Below the pieces are notes generated by a model. That model did no database searches. It saw only the letters and a list, made by a program, of their open reading frames with translations, and was not told where the DNA came from. The translations under genes were made by a program, and so were the position numbers. Source: Boseongicola aestuarii (GTDB taxonomy: Bacteria; Pseudomonadota; Alphaproteobacteria; Rhodobacterales; Rhodobacteraceae). Taken from it: DNA of 64,000 bases. The stretch spans positions 62,001 to 126,000 of the forward strand of contig NZ_FXXQ01000009.1 of the NCBI RefSeq assembly GCF_900184815.1. The letters are read 5' to 3'. This document shows positions 45,332-54,301 of this stretch, one piece after another; the stretch's first letter is position 1; each line of letters starts with the position of its first letter.

Positions 45332-45580
45332 ATGCAGACGCGCAACAAGATTGTAGACGATTTATCGCAGTTGATGACGAACGCCATGGGCGTTGCTCAA
45401 GGGGCTCGCGACGAGGCAGAAACCGCCGTGAAAGGGCTTGTGGATCGCTGGTTGGCCGACCGCGATTTCGTTACCCGCGAAGAATTCGATGCCGTGCGCG
45501 CCATGGCGCAAAAAGCGCGAGAAGAAAACGAGGCGCTGAAGGCGCGGCTTGATGCACTGGAAGGTGCGGGCAAGTCCTGA
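45332..45580 (+). CDS. ubiK: Ubiquinone biosynthesis accessory factor UbiK
   Basis: The 82-aa protein matches the BMFP/UbiK family: an N-terminal amphipathic stretch NKIVDDLSQLMTNAMGVAQGARDEAE, a central DFVTREEFDAVRAMAQKAREEN and a C-terminal coiled coil (EALKARLDALEG). UbiK assists the late steps of ubiquinone synthesis and forms trimers. CGGAGG precedes the ATG. Divergent from lgt; a terminator follows. Confidence 0.92.
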   Translation: MQTRNKIVDDLSQLMTNAMGVAQGARDEAETAVKGLVDRWLADRDFVTREEFDAVRAMAQKAREENEALKARLDALEGAGKS

Positions 45581-45625
45581 ACGTTCCATTCGGCATGTCT
45601 TGATGGATCGAGGATGCCTTGAATG

Positions 45626-45652
45626 ACGGGTGGCCACCTGGCCGCCCGTTTT
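45626..45652 (+). terminator. Rho-independent terminator of ubiK
   Basis: ACGGGTGGCC and GGCCGCCCGT form a 10-bp stem (one T-G pair) around ACCT, followed by TTTTG. It begins 45 bp after the ubiK stop. Confidence 0.8.
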
Positions 45653-45667
45653 GATTCCTCGACAGAG

Positions 45668-45706
45668 TTATCCCCAGAAAATTCTCCGCATAGCGGTTTA
45701 TCCACG
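45668..45706 (+). promoter_or_regulatory. Two DnaA-box-like nonamers 30 bp apart
   Basis: TTATCCCCA (45668-45676) and TTATCCACG (45698-45706) are each one mismatch from the DnaA box, on the same strand, in the 273-bp gap between ubiK and the YbjN gene. The rest of the gap is moderately AT-rich and shows no gene. Confidence 0.35.
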
Positions 45707-45853
45707 GCTATTTCGCAAAAAAGTCCTTTACAGATTCTGCCATAGCGCACACCATATATCGTAAGGATGGTGGGTTAATCCACCGTACCTTGAGCAGGCA
45801 CCAAGCTGTGGTGGCCGGAAGACGCCACGCAGCCAGAGCAGATGAGGCCGCGA

Positions 45854-46357
45854 ATGTCACTTTCCGAGCAATATTTTTCCACAGACGAACTCCATCCAAT
45901 CGACATTGTCGAACACCTGGCTGAACACCACGAATGGGACTTCGATCGCGTCGCCGACGATCAGATTGCAATGGCGGTCGAAGGCCAGTGGCGGACGTAT
46001 TCCATCACATTGGCGTGGTCGTCTCATGACGAGACGTTGCGGCTTATTTGTACGTTCGACATGGACCCGCCGAAAGAGAAGCTGGGGGCGCTGTATGAGA
46101 CTTTGAATGCGACGAATGACATGTGCTGGGCGGGGGCTTTCTCCTATTGGGCAGCGCAAAAACTCATGGTGTGGCGGTATGGCCTCGTTCTTGCAGGTGG
46201 ACAGATGGCCGGTCCTGAACAAATCGACACCATGATCCGTGCTGCCGTCTTGTCAGCCGAACGCTTCTATCCGGCGTTTCAACTGGTGGCATGGGGCGAT
46301 GAGACGCCCGCCGAGGCGATGAACATGGCAATCGCCGAGGCCTACGGCACGGCCTGA
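45854..46357 (+). CDS. YbjN domain-containing protein
   Basis: The 167-aa protein has the YbjN (type III secretion chaperone-like) fold pattern: HPIDIVEHLAEHHEWDFDRV, AVEGQWRTYSITLAWSSHDETLRLICTFDMDPP (about 45-77), LNATNDMCWAGAFSYWAAQK and AMNMAIAEAYGTA. GAGG lies 6 bp before the ATG at 45854; ATG 45842 is an in-frame alternative. The function of alphaproteobacterial members is unknown. It is cytosolic by sequence. Confidence 0.85.
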   Translation: MSLSEQYFSTDELHPIDIVEHLAEHHEWDFDRVADDQIAMAVEGQWRTYSITLAWSSHDETLRLICTFDMDPPKEKLGALYETLNATNDMCWAGAFSYWAAQKLMVWRYGLVLAGGQMAGPEQIDTMIRAAVLSAERFYPAFQLVAWGDETPAEAMNMAIAEAYGTA

Positions 46358-46429
46358 TTTCAGGGGCAAGACTGCTTGGGTTCACGTGTAAACCGGTCAA
46401 TCCCCCTGGCCAGTGGACCAAGCAAAGAG

Positions 46430-46460
46430 ACCGGGTCGCCAGCGCGGCCCGGTTTTTTTT
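46430..46460 (+). terminator. Rho-independent terminator after the YbjN gene
   Basis: ACCGGG (46430-46435) and CCCGGT (46448-46453) form the base of a GC-rich hairpin closed by a 12-base loop, followed by eight T in a row. About 130 bp separate it from proC. Confidence 0.8.
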
Positions 46461-46590
46461 GGTGCGCGTTTCTCGGAAAGTTTGTGCTTGAAGAACTTAA
46501 GAAGAATGAACGTGCCGCGCGCGGGGCTTCAAAGGCGGTTGTTCCTGCCTGATCCTTTGCCGTATTCAAGGTCAAAACGGGAGAGAGTGC

Positions 46591-47403
46591 ATGGACTTCG
46601 GCGATTTGCCCCAGCGGGGATTGATTCTGCTTGGTTGTGGCAAGATGGGGGGCGCAATGCTGGAAGGCTGGTTGACCCGAGGGCTGCCCCCTAGCTGTGT
46701 TCATGTGATTGACCCTAACGCTCCGATGTGGGCCGCCGCGCGAGGCGTGCACGTGAACGGGGTGCTTCCAAAGGACCCGTCGATTGTAATCATAGCGGTT
46801 AAGCCGCAAATGATGGGCGATGCTTTGCCGGCCATCAAGGCATATGGAAATGGCGAAACCGTGCTGTTGTCGATTGCCGCAGGCACGAAGATCTCGGCCT
46901 TCGAGGAGGCGTTCGGGGCCAAGACGCCAGTCGTACGCGCCATGCCAAACACGCCCGCTGCCATTGGTCAGGGCATTACGGCGTATTGCCGCAACGCGCA
47001 TGTCAGCGATGCGCGACTTGAATTGTCGCGGGCACTTTTGTCGGCGGTCGGAAAAACGGTTGCGCTTGAGAGCGAAGATCAGATCGATGCGGTCACGGGC
47101 GTCTCTGGCTCGGGTCCGGCTTATGTGTTTCACATGATCGAAGCGCTGGCAGCGGCGGGTGTGGAGCAAGGGCTGTCGGACGAAATGGCCATGGAACTGG
47201 CCGTGGCGACAGTTGCCGGAGCAGGAGCCTTGGCTGCGTCCTCGGACGAGAGCGCCACGCAACTGAGGATAAACGTGACAAGCCCAAACGGCACGACGCA
47301 GGCCGCACTTGAGGTGTTGATGGATCCGGAAACAGGGTTTCCATCCTTGATGAAACGCGCCGTGGCGGCCGCCGCAGACCGCAGTCGGGAGCTTGGGGTA
47401 TGA
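46591..47403 (+). CDS. proC: Pyrroline-5-carboxylate reductase
   Basis: ProC reduces P5C to proline with NAD(P)H. The 270-aa protein has the Rossmann motif LILLGCGKMGGAMLEGWL (11-28), IAVKPQMM, RAMPNTPAAIGQGIT and the signature VTGVSGSGPAYVFHMIEAL with the C-terminal LRINVTSPNGTTQAAL. The ATG follows GGGAGAG. The TGA overlaps the csaA ATG, so proC, csaA and the dehydrogenase gene form an operon. Confidence 0.96.
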   Translation: MDFGDLPQRGLILLGCGKMGGAMLEGWLTRGLPPSCVHVIDPNAPMWAAARGVHVNGVLPKDPSIVIIAVKPQMMGDALPAIKAYGNGETVLLSIAAGTKISAFEEAFGAKTPVVRAMPNTPAAIGQGITAYCRNAHVSDARLELSRALLSAVGKTVALESEDQIDAVTGVSGSGPAYVFHMIEALAAAGVEQGLSDEMAMELAVATVAGAGALAASSDESATQLRINVTSPNGTTQAALEVLMDPETGFPSLMKRAVAAAADRSRELGV

Positions 47404-47735
47404 CGCTTGAATTTGAGGACTTCATGAAGGTCGATATTCGGGTTGGCGAAATCTTGCGTGCCGAGCCGTTTCCCGAGGCGCGCAAGCCTGCGATCAAGCT
47501 GTATCTTGATTTCGGTCCGGAGATTGGCGAGCGCAAAAGCTCGGCCCAGATCGTGCGGCACTACGATGTCGAGACGCTGCCCGGGCGCAAGGTGTTGGCT
47601 GTGGTCAATTTTGCTCCCCGCCAGATCGGCAAGTTCATGTCGGAAGTTTTGGTACTTGGTGTGCCGGATGAGGACGGTGAAGTTGTCTTGCTGAAACCCG
47701 ATATGGACGTGCCCGTCGGCGCACGGATGTACTGA
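47400..47735 (+). CDS. csaA: tRNA-binding domain protein, CsaA-like
   Basis: The 111-aa protein is a single OB-fold tRNA-binding domain: DFMKVDIRVGEILRAEPFPEARKPAIKL, SAQIVRHYD, KVLAVVNFAPRQIGKFMSEVLVLG. CsaA-type proteins bind tRNA or serve as secretion-related chaperones; the exact role is unsettled. Translationally coupled at both ends (ATGA with proC, one-base overlap with the next gene). Confidence 0.92.
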   Translation: MTLEFEDFMKVDIRVGEILRAEPFPEARKPAIKLYLDFGPEIGERKSSAQIVRHYDVETLPGRKVLAVVNFAPRQIGKFMSEVLVLGVPDEDGEVVLLKPDMDVPVGARMY

Positions 47736-48694
47736 TGAAGAGGCTTCTGATTACCCGCCCGCTCCCGGACGCCGTCCTCGCCGCCGTCGACGCGGGCTTC
47801 GACGTCGATGTTCGGCGGGAAACGCTGCCTTTGACACCGAGCGAGATGACGGATGCTTTGGGCAAGTATGATGCGATTTTGCCGACCCTAGGGGATCCGT
47901 TGTCGGACGAAGTCATTCGCGAAGCGTCTGATACAAAATGCAAAATACTCGCAAATTTTGGCGTGGGGTATAACCACATCAATGTTGCCGCCGCGCGCGA
48001 AGCCGGGATGTTGGTGACGAATACGCCCGGTGCTGTCACGGATGCGACGGCCGATATTGCGATGACGCTTATGTTGATGACCTGCAGACGTGCGGGTGAA
48101 GGTGAACGATCCGTGCGAGCAGGCACATGGGAGGGTTGGCATCCGACCCAGCTTTTGGGCATGCATGTTACGGGCAAGACGATCGGAATCGTCGGGATGG
48201 GTCGGATCGGCAAGGCAATTGCCAAGCGTGCGGGGCTTGGTTTCGACATGGATGTGGTGTTTTTCAACCGCTCAAAGGTGTCGGATTTTGGTGTGCCGGC
48301 GCGGCAACTTGAGACATTGGCCGAAGTCTGTTCAACGGCTGACGTCATTGTTCTGGCCGTTCCTGCTACGCCCGAAACACGGCACCTTGTGAATGCGGAT
48401 TTGCTTGCGAAAATGCAGCCTCACAGTGTCCTTGTGAACATCGCCAGAGGGGACGTGATTGACGAGGCGGCACTGATCGCTGCTTTACAAGCGGGTCGGA
48501 TTGCGGGCGCCGGGCTTGATGTCTACGAACGCGAGCCGATCGTGCCCGATGCCTTGAAAGCGCTTGAAAACGTTACCTTATTTCCTCATTTAGGGACGGC
48601 CGCGCTTGAGGTCCGGATTGACATGGGGCTTATGGCAGTGGCGAATCTGAATGCATGGATTGCAAGCGAGACGCCACCGAATAGCCTGGGTTAA
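47735..48694 (+). CDS. D-2-hydroxyacid dehydrogenase (glyoxylate/hydroxypyruvate reductase-like)
   Basis: The 319-aa NAD(P)-dependent enzyme has ILANFGVGYNHINVAAAREAG, NTPGAVTDATADIAMTLML, the dinucleotide fold GKTIGIVGMGRIGKAIAKR, catalytic Arg in LVNIARGDVIDEAALI, Glu in VYEREP and His in LFPHLGTAALEVR. This resembles D-glycerate dehydrogenase/glyoxylate reductase; substrate preference cannot be read. The usual GSAT after the catalytic His is GTAA here. The stop interlocks with tdk over TTAA. Confidence 0.93.
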   Translation: MKRLLITRPLPDAVLAAVDAGFDVDVRRETLPLTPSEMTDALGKYDAILPTLGDPLSDEVIREASDTKCKILANFGVGYNHINVAAAREAGMLVTNTPGAVTDATADIAMTLMLMTCRRAGEGERSVRAGTWEGWHPTQLLGMHVTGKTIGIVGMGRIGKAIAKRAGLGFDMDVVFFNRSKVSDFGVPARQLETLAEVCSTADVIVLAVPATPETRHLVNADLLAKMQPHSVLVNIARGDVIDEAALIAALQAGRIAGAGLDVYEREPIVPDALKALENVTLFPHLGTAALEVRIDMGLMAVANLNAWIASETPPNSLG

Positions 48695-49284
48695 GGCTTG
48701 GTCAAACGATCGCCGACGGCCTCGCGCCAGTGTTTGCGGCACAGCGAAACATAGGTTTCATTTCCGCCGATCTGCACCTGTTCGCCTTCCGCCATAGCGT
48801 TGCCGTCCTCGTCCTGACGCACGACCATCGTTGCCTTTTTTCCACAAAAGCAGATGGTCCGAGCTTCGCGCATCTCATCAGCCAGAGCAAGAAGGGCGGC
48901 TGATCCGGGGAAAAGCTCGCCGCGGAAATCGACACGCAGCCCGTAGCACATGATTGGCAGTTTCAGATCATCCACGGCACGCGCCAGTTGCCAAACCTGA
49001 TCCTTGGTCAGGAATTGCGCCTCGTCGATAAACACGCATGCGACAGGCCCTTTTTTCTGTCTCCGGCTTAGCATCTTGAACAAGTCAGAGCGCGGATTGT
49101 AAGTGTCGGCCTTGGCGTTGATGCCGATCCGACTGCCGATAATCGATGAACCTGCGCGACCGTCAATTTCCGCAGTCAAAAGATAGGTTTGCATCCCACG
49201 TTCGCGGTAATTGTACGACGCCTGCAAAAGCAGCGTCGATTTCCCCGCGTTCATTGTGGAATAGTGAAAATACAGTTTTGCCAT
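48691..49284 (-). CDS. tdk: Thymidine kinase
   Basis: The 197-aa type II thymidine kinase salvages thymidine. It has the P-loop YFHYSTMNAGKSTLLLQ, VACVFIDEAQFL, the substrate lid CYGLRVDFRGELFPGS and a structural zinc site (FCGKKAT with a later LCRKHW). The AGSSIIGSRIG segment matches the family. It is monocistronic. Together with dut it contributes to the dTTP supply. Confidence 0.95.
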   Translation of the reverse strand: MAKLYFHYSTMNAGKSTLLLQASYNYRERGMQTYLLTAEIDGRAGSSIIGSRIGINAKADTYNPRSDLFKMLSRRQKKGPVACVFIDEAQFLTKDQVWQLARAVDDLKLPIMCYGLRVDFRGELFPGSAALLALADEMREARTICFCGKKATMVVRQDEDGNAMAEGEQVQIGGNETYVSLCRKHWREAVGDRLTKP

Positions 49285-49384
49285 ACAAACGGCCTAGCGC
49301 GGGCGGGGCATCTGAACAAGAGGTGTCAAAGCCTTGTATAACCCAAATTCGTTAACGAGTTCTGACGGACGCGTTAACCGTGTC

Positions 49385-50500
49385 TCAGACCCTTTTCAGG
49401 ACAGCCGACCCGACGGAATAGCCTGCGCCGAACGAACACAAGAGGCCCATGTCGCCGGAGTTCAGGTCGTCTGAATACTTTGAGAAAGCGATGATCGAAC
49501 CCGCCGAAGAGGTGTTCGCATAGTCCTGCAGAATATTGGGCTGTTCGCCAAGGGCGGGTTCGCGGCCGAGGACTTTTTTGCCGATATAGTCGTTCATCGT
49601 CTTGTTGGCCTGATGAAGCCAGAGCCGTTTCAGATCGCCGGCCTCAAGCTTCTCGGCGTCGAGATGATCCGCGATGTGGCGTGAAACCAACGGCAGGACT
49701 TCTTTGAAAACTTTACGGCCTTCCTGCATAAACTGCATGTCTCGGCGATCTTCCATCTGATCGTGGGCACGACGTAAATAGCCGTTATTGTTGCGGATAT
49801 TGTTCGAAAAGGTCGTTGCGCAACGGGTTGAGAGAACGCGGAAACCTGTCATGCCATCAGATTCCCGCTCAATCAGGATAGCCGTTGCAACGTCGCCGAA
49901 GATGAAATGGCAGTCGCGGTCGCGCCATTCAAGGTGGGCGGAGCAGATCTCGGGGCTGACGACGACGGCGCATTTGACCGAACCGGTGCGCACCATATCG
50001 GCTGCAGTTTGCAGGCCGAATGTGGCTGAGGAACAGGCGACGTTCATGTCATATGCGAAGCCGCCAGCACCCAGAAGCTGTTGAATTTCCACGGCAATTG
50101 CAGGATACGCACGCTCGTGGTTCGAGGCGGCGCACAAGATGAGGTCAATATCGGAAGGGGCGCGGCGGGCTTGGGTAAGGGCTTTTTGGATTGCGTCGAC
50201 GCCCATCTCGGCTGTGAGAGACGGTGCCTCGTCGGGGCGGGCGTCGAAACGGGGAGACATGCGGGTCGGGTCGAGGATGCCCGTTTTATCAATGACATAG
50301 CGTTGTTCGATGCCGCTGGCGTCTCGGATGAAATCGGCGTTGGAATGAACCCTCGCGGCGATTTCTCCTTTGACTATCTCGTCTTGGTGGGCGGAGTTGA
50401 AACGATCCACATAGGCGTTGAAACTGGCGACCAATTCGTCGTTGGTAATGACGTTCGCCGGCGTGAAGACACCGCTGCCTGTGATGATGGGCGTATACAT
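49385..50500 (-). CDS. Beta-ketoacyl-ACP synthase III family protein
   Basis: The 371-aa thiolase-fold enzyme has the catalytic triad Cys156 (NVACSSATFGL), His in LWLHQANKTMN and Asn in DYANTSSAGSII. It is longer than FabH (about 320 aa), with an insert near residues 30-90, and resembles the FabH-like homologues that condense special acyl starters. Its product is therefore uncertain, and the housekeeping FabH may be elsewhere. AGGAAGGGG precedes the ATG; the frame to 50554 is not used. Confidence 0.88.
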   Translation of the reverse strand: MYTPIITGSGVFTPANVITNDELVASFNAYVDRFNSAHQDEIVKGEIAARVHSNADFIRDASGIEQRYVIDKTGILDPTRMSPRFDARPDEAPSLTAEMGVDAIQKALTQARRAPSDIDLILCAASNHERAYPAIAVEIQQLLGAGGFAYDMNVACSSATFGLQTAADMVRTGSVKCAVVVSPEICSAHLEWRDRDCHFIFGDVATAILIERESDGMTGFRVLSTRCATTFSNNIRNNNGYLRRAHDQMEDRRDMQFMQEGRKVFKEVLPLVSRHIADHLDAEKLEAGDLKRLWLHQANKTMNDYIGKKVLGREPALGEQPNILQDYANTSSAGSIIAFSKYSDDLNSGDMGLLCSFGAGYSVGSAVLKRV

Positions 50501-50795
50501 GGGGACCCCTTCCTGACTTTGGTTTACGTAGCGGGAACAGACAGTTGGAGGCAAGGGTGACGCTGGGTCGCTTGGGGTTTATCGAAGGCTTGTGGGACCG
50601 TGCGACCGATCGAGCCGGGCCTTGGCGGCAAGATAGTTAACGCGTTGAATTGGCTGAAATCCCGACGTCGGTGCAACGTCGGTATGACGTCGGTATCGCG
50701 TCGGTGCGCCCGTTCTGGGATGGCACGACTTACGCAACAGCCAAGGCAAAAGGTTAACGGGCGTTAAGGCCTCGGTAACGTTTCTTGAAGCTCTT
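50501..50795. other. Intergenic region between carB and the KAS III gene
   Basis: No gene is supported. It holds the promoter side of the KAS III gene, a GTTAACGCGTTGAA element (50635-50648), the 11-bp repeat array (50662-50705), and a palindrome TTAACG-GG-CGTTAA (50754-50767) close to the carB stop. Confidence 0.6.
50662..50705 (-). repeat. Second array of four tandem 11-bp repeats
   Basis: On the - strand the units read ACCGACGCGAT, ACCGACGTCAT, ACCGACGTTGC and ACCGACGTCGG. The first two are identical to units of the array at 7959-8002, 43 kb away. As there, the sequence after the array (on the same strand as the unit) continues with an AATT, a GTTAAC and a CTT-GCC-CAA-like tail, so a longer element of about 90-100 bp may be shared. 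Confidence 0.9.
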
Positions 50796-53700
50796 TTATG
50801 CGCCCTGCAAGCTGCGGACTTCGATCTCGCCATCCCGACGGGCAACCATCGCCAGAGCTGCGGCATGGGCAGCAGCGGCCGTGGTGTAGTAGGGGATCTT
50901 GTCCATCAATGCCACATTGCGCATTGAGCGCGAGTCCTCGACTGCCTGTGCGCCTTCGGTAGTGTTCATCACCAATGCGATCTCGCCATCCTTCATGACA
51001 TCGACGATGGTGCGACCGCCTTCGTAGGCCTTGTTTACGATGTCACAGGGGATCCCGTTTTCGGTGAGAAAACCGGCAGTGCCACGTGTGGCAAGGATCG
51101 ACAGACCAAGTTCCGTGAGCATACGGGCGGTGTCGATAAGTTCGTCGGTCTTATCGTCGTCCTTGATCGAGAAGAACACGGTGCCGGAAGTCGGCAGATC
51201 GACGCCGGCGCCAAGCTGCGCCTTGAGAAATGCGCGGGCAAAGGAACGGTCCCAGCCCATGACTTCGCCGGTCGAGCGCATCTCGGGGCCGAGCAATGTG
51301 TCGACGCCGGGGAAGCGGGCAAACGGCAGAACGGCCTCTTTGACGGAGAACCACGGTGTGCGGAAATCGGCGAGCCGCATGGGATCACCGATTGGGATCG
51401 TGACGTCATCGCTAACCGGTTGGTGCGGTTCTGCGATGGGGAAATCGGTCAGTTTTTCACCTGCCATGAGGCGTGCGGCGATCGAAGCGATCGCGGAATC
51501 GGTAGCTTTGGCCACGAACGGCACGGTGCGCGAGGCGCGCGGGTTGACCTCGATGAGGTAGATCTCGTCTTTCTTAATGGCGAACTGCACGTTCATCAGA
51601 CCGACGACCTTGAGTTCTCTTGCGAGGGCAACGGTTTGCTCGGTCAGGCGCGCGATTATGTCTTGCGAGAGAGTGTGCGGCGGAAGCGAACATGCGCTGT
51701 CACCGGAGTGGACGCCGGCTTCTTCGATGTGCTGCATGATACCGGCGACGTGGACGTTTTCGCCGTCTGCAAGCGCGTCCACGTCAACTTCGACCGCGCC
51801 ACCAAGGTAGCTGTCGAGCAGGACAGGGCTGTCGCCGGAAACGACGACGGCATCGCGGATATAGCGTTCAAGCTGTGGCGTGTCGCGCACGATTTCCATG
51901 GCGCGGCCCCCCAGCACATACGAGGGGCGGATCACCAGTGGATAGCCGATTTTTTCGGCGGCCAGCATAGCCGCTTCGTCGGTCGATGCGATGGCGTTGT
52001 TGGGTTGCTTGAGGCCTAGGCGGTTCACAAGGTCCTGAAAACGCTCGCGATCTTCGGCGAGGTCGATGGCGTCGGGCGTGGTCCCGAGGATCGGGATACC
52101 CGCGTCGTTCAGCGCATTGGCGAGTTTGAGCGGAGTCTGTCCGCCGAACTGGACGATGACGCCGTGAAGCGTTCCGTTTTCCTGTTCGACACGCAGGATT
52201 TCCATGACGTGTTCGAAGGTCAGCGGTTCGAAATACAGGCGATCCGAGGTGTCGTAGTCGGTCGAGACGGTCTCGGGATTGCAGTTGATCATGATCGTTT
52301 CATAGCCCTGATCGGACAGGGCGAAACAGGCATGACAGCAGCAGTAGTCGAACTCGATCCCTTGGCCGATGCGGTTGGGTCCGCCGCCGAGGATGACGAC
52401 TTTCTTGGCATTTGAGGGGCGCGCTTCGCATTCGACATCGCCCATGACGGGGCTTTCGTAGGTCGAATACATATAAGGGGTCTGCGCCTCGAATTCGGCG
52501 GCGCAAGTGTCGATGCGTTTAAACACGGCCGTGACGCCGAGGTTTTGGCGGGCGTTGCGGACGTTGGTTTCCGTGCGGCCCGTCAATTTGGCGAGGCGCG
52601 CATCTGTAAAGCCGAGCATCTTGAGGGCGCGCAGTCCGTGTTCGGTGACCGGCAGACCGTCCTTTTTGACTTGAGCTTCGGTGCCGATGATCTCGCGGAT
52701 ACGGGCGAGAAACCACGGATCGAAGGATGTGACGGCCTGGATGTCGTCGTTTGTCAGGCCTTCGCGCATGGCCTGAGCGATGACGCGGATGCGGTCGGGC
52801 GTTTGTTTGGAAAGCGCGTTGATGATTGCGGCGCGATCAGGTGCTCCGGGAATGGCGATGTCGTCGAAGCCCGTCAGGCCGGTTTCCAGCGAGGCGAGCG
52901 CCTTTTGCATCGACTCGTGGAAGGTGCGGCCGATGGCCATGGCCTCGCCTACTGATTTCATCGCTGTGGTGAGGTTTGGTTCCGAGCCGGGGAATTTCTC
53001 AAACGCAAAGCGCGGGATTTTGGTCACTACGTAGTCGATGGTCGGCTCGAAGGACGCGGGCGTGACTTTGGTGATATCGTTGTCGAGTTCATCGAGCGTA
53101 TAGCCGATGGCCAGTTTCGCGGCGATCTTGGCGATCGGGAAGCCGGTGGCCTTGGAGGCAAGCGCCGAGGAACGCGACACGCGGGGGTTCATTTCGATGA
53201 CTACCATGCGTCCGTCGGCAGGGTTAACGGCCCACTGGACGTTGGAACCGCCGGTTTCGACGCCGATCTCGCGCAGGACGGCGATGCTGGCCGAACGCAT
53301 CATCTGGTACTCTTTGTCCGTCAGCGTCAGGGCCGGGGCGACGGTGATGCTGTCGCCGGTGTGGACGCCCATGGGGTCCACGTTTTCGATGGAACAGACG
53401 ATGATGGCGTTGTCGGCTTTGTCGCGGACGACCTCCATTTCGTATTCTTTCCAGCCGAGGAGGGACTCGTCGATGAGGATTTGCGCGACGGGCGAGGCTT
53501 CAAGGCCACGGCGGCAGATCTCGAAATAGTCGTCGCGGTTGTAGGCGATGCCGCCGCCGGTGCCGCCAAGCGTGAAGGCCGGGCGGATAATGGCGGGCAG
53601 GCCGACGTAGTCGATGGCCGCCATCGCCTCTTCAAGGCCCTTTGGGATGTCGTAGCGACCGTTTGCTTTCTTGGGCGCTGAGATGATGGTGGCTTTGGGG

Positions 53701-54128
53701 TTTTCGAGGCCGATGCGTTCCATGGCTTCGCGGAACAGCTTGCGGTCTTCGGCCATTTCGATGGCGTCGCGCGTCGCACCGATCATCTCGACACCGTATT
53801 TTTCGAGGACGCCCATTTCTTCAAGCGCCAGCGAGGTGTTGAGGCCGGTCTGACCGCCCATTGTCGGCAAGAGCGCGTCGGGGCGTTCTTTCGCGATGAT
53901 CTTGGCAACGACTTCCGGTGTGATGGGTTCGATGTAGGTGGCGTCGGCAAGTTCCGGGTCGGTCATGATGGTGGCCGGGTTGGAATTGACAAGGATGACG
54001 CGGAAGCCTTCTTCGCGAAGGGCCTTGCAGGCCTGAGCGCCGGAGTAGTCGAATTCACAGGCTTGTCCGATGACGATTGGGCCTGCTCCGATAATCATGA
54101 TCGACTTGATGTCGGTTCTTTTAGGCAT
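50796..54128 (-). CDS. carB: Carbamoyl-phosphate synthase large chain
   Basis: CarB makes carbamoyl phosphate for arginine and pyrimidines with the glutaminase CarA. The 1110-aa protein has the two homologous ATP-grasp halves: the first with [34 protein letters not shown] and [20 protein letters not shown]; the second with [36 protein letters not shown] and [20 protein letters not shown]. The C-terminal MGS-like allosteric domain follows ([20 protein letters not shown]). It is slightly longer than E. coli CarB (1073). carA is not adjacent. Confidence 0.97.
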   Translation of the reverse strand: MPKRTDIKSIMIIGAGPIVIGQACEFDYSGAQACKALREEGFRVILVNSNPATIMTDPELADATYIEPITPEVVAKIIAKERPDALLPTMGGQTGLNTSLALEEMGVLEKYGVEMIGATRDAIEMAEDRKLFREAMERIGLENPKATIISAPKKANGRYDIPKGLEEAMAAIDYVGLPAIIRPAFTLGGTGGGIAYNRDDYFEICRRGLEASPVAQILIDESLLGWKEYEMEVVRDKADNAIIVCSIENVDPMGVHTGDSITVAPALTLTDKEYQMMRSASIAVLREIGVETGGSNVQWAVNPADGRMVVIEMNPRVSRSSALASKATGFPIAKIAAKLAIGYTLDELDNDITKVTPASFEPTIDYVVTKIPRFAFEKFPGSEPNLTTAMKSVGEAMAIGRTFHESMQKALASLETGLTGFDDIAIPGAPDRAAIINALSKQTPDRIRVIAQAMREGLTNDDIQAVTSFDPWFLARIREIIGTEAQVKKDGLPVTEHGLRALKMLGFTDARLAKLTGRTETNVRNARQNLGVTAVFKRIDTCAAEFEAQTPYMYSTYESPVMGDVECEARPSNAKKVVILGGGPNRIGQGIEFDYCCCHACFALSDQGYETIMINCNPETVSTDYDTSDRLYFEPLTFEHVMEILRVEQENGTLHGVIVQFGGQTPLKLANALNDAGIPILGTTPDAIDLAEDRERFQDLVNRLGLKQPNNAIASTDEAAMLAAEKIGYPLVIRPSYVLGGRAMEIVRDTPQLERYIRDAVVVSGDSPVLLDSYLGGAVEVDVDALADGENVHVAGIMQHIEEAGVHSGDSACSLPPHTLSQDIIARLTEQTVALARELKVVGLMNVQFAIKKDEIYLIEVNPRASRTVPFVAKATDSAIASIAARLMAGEKLTDFPIAEPHQPVSDDVTIPIGDPMRLADFRTPWFSVKEAVLPFARFPGVDTLLGPEMRSTGEVMGWDRSFARAFLKAQLGAGVDLPTSGTVFFSIKDDDKTDELIDTARMLTELGLSILATRGTAGFLTENGIPCDIVNKAYEGGRTIVDVMKDGEIALVMNTTEGAQAVEDSRSMRNVALMDKIPYYTTAAAAHAAALAMVARRDGEIEVRSLQGA

Positions 54129-54301
54129 CGGTCATCCCCTAGGTCGCGCAAATTGTCGTGGGTTATAGGGATTGGTCCGGCGGGCGCAAGGGTATGCGTG
54201 CCCGTTTGCCGCTTTGTTTTCAGCCCCCGGTGCTTGACTTTGGCGGTCCTTCCATGTGTATCGGCTCGAACTTTCCGCAAGCGCCCCCGAAGGGATCCCT
54301 C

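Noticed and set aside
50754-50767. TTAACG-GG-CGTTAA as a CtrA site
   Set aside because: CtrA sites need TTAA-N7-TTAA; here the half-sites are six bases apart. It is kept only as an unexplained palindrome.
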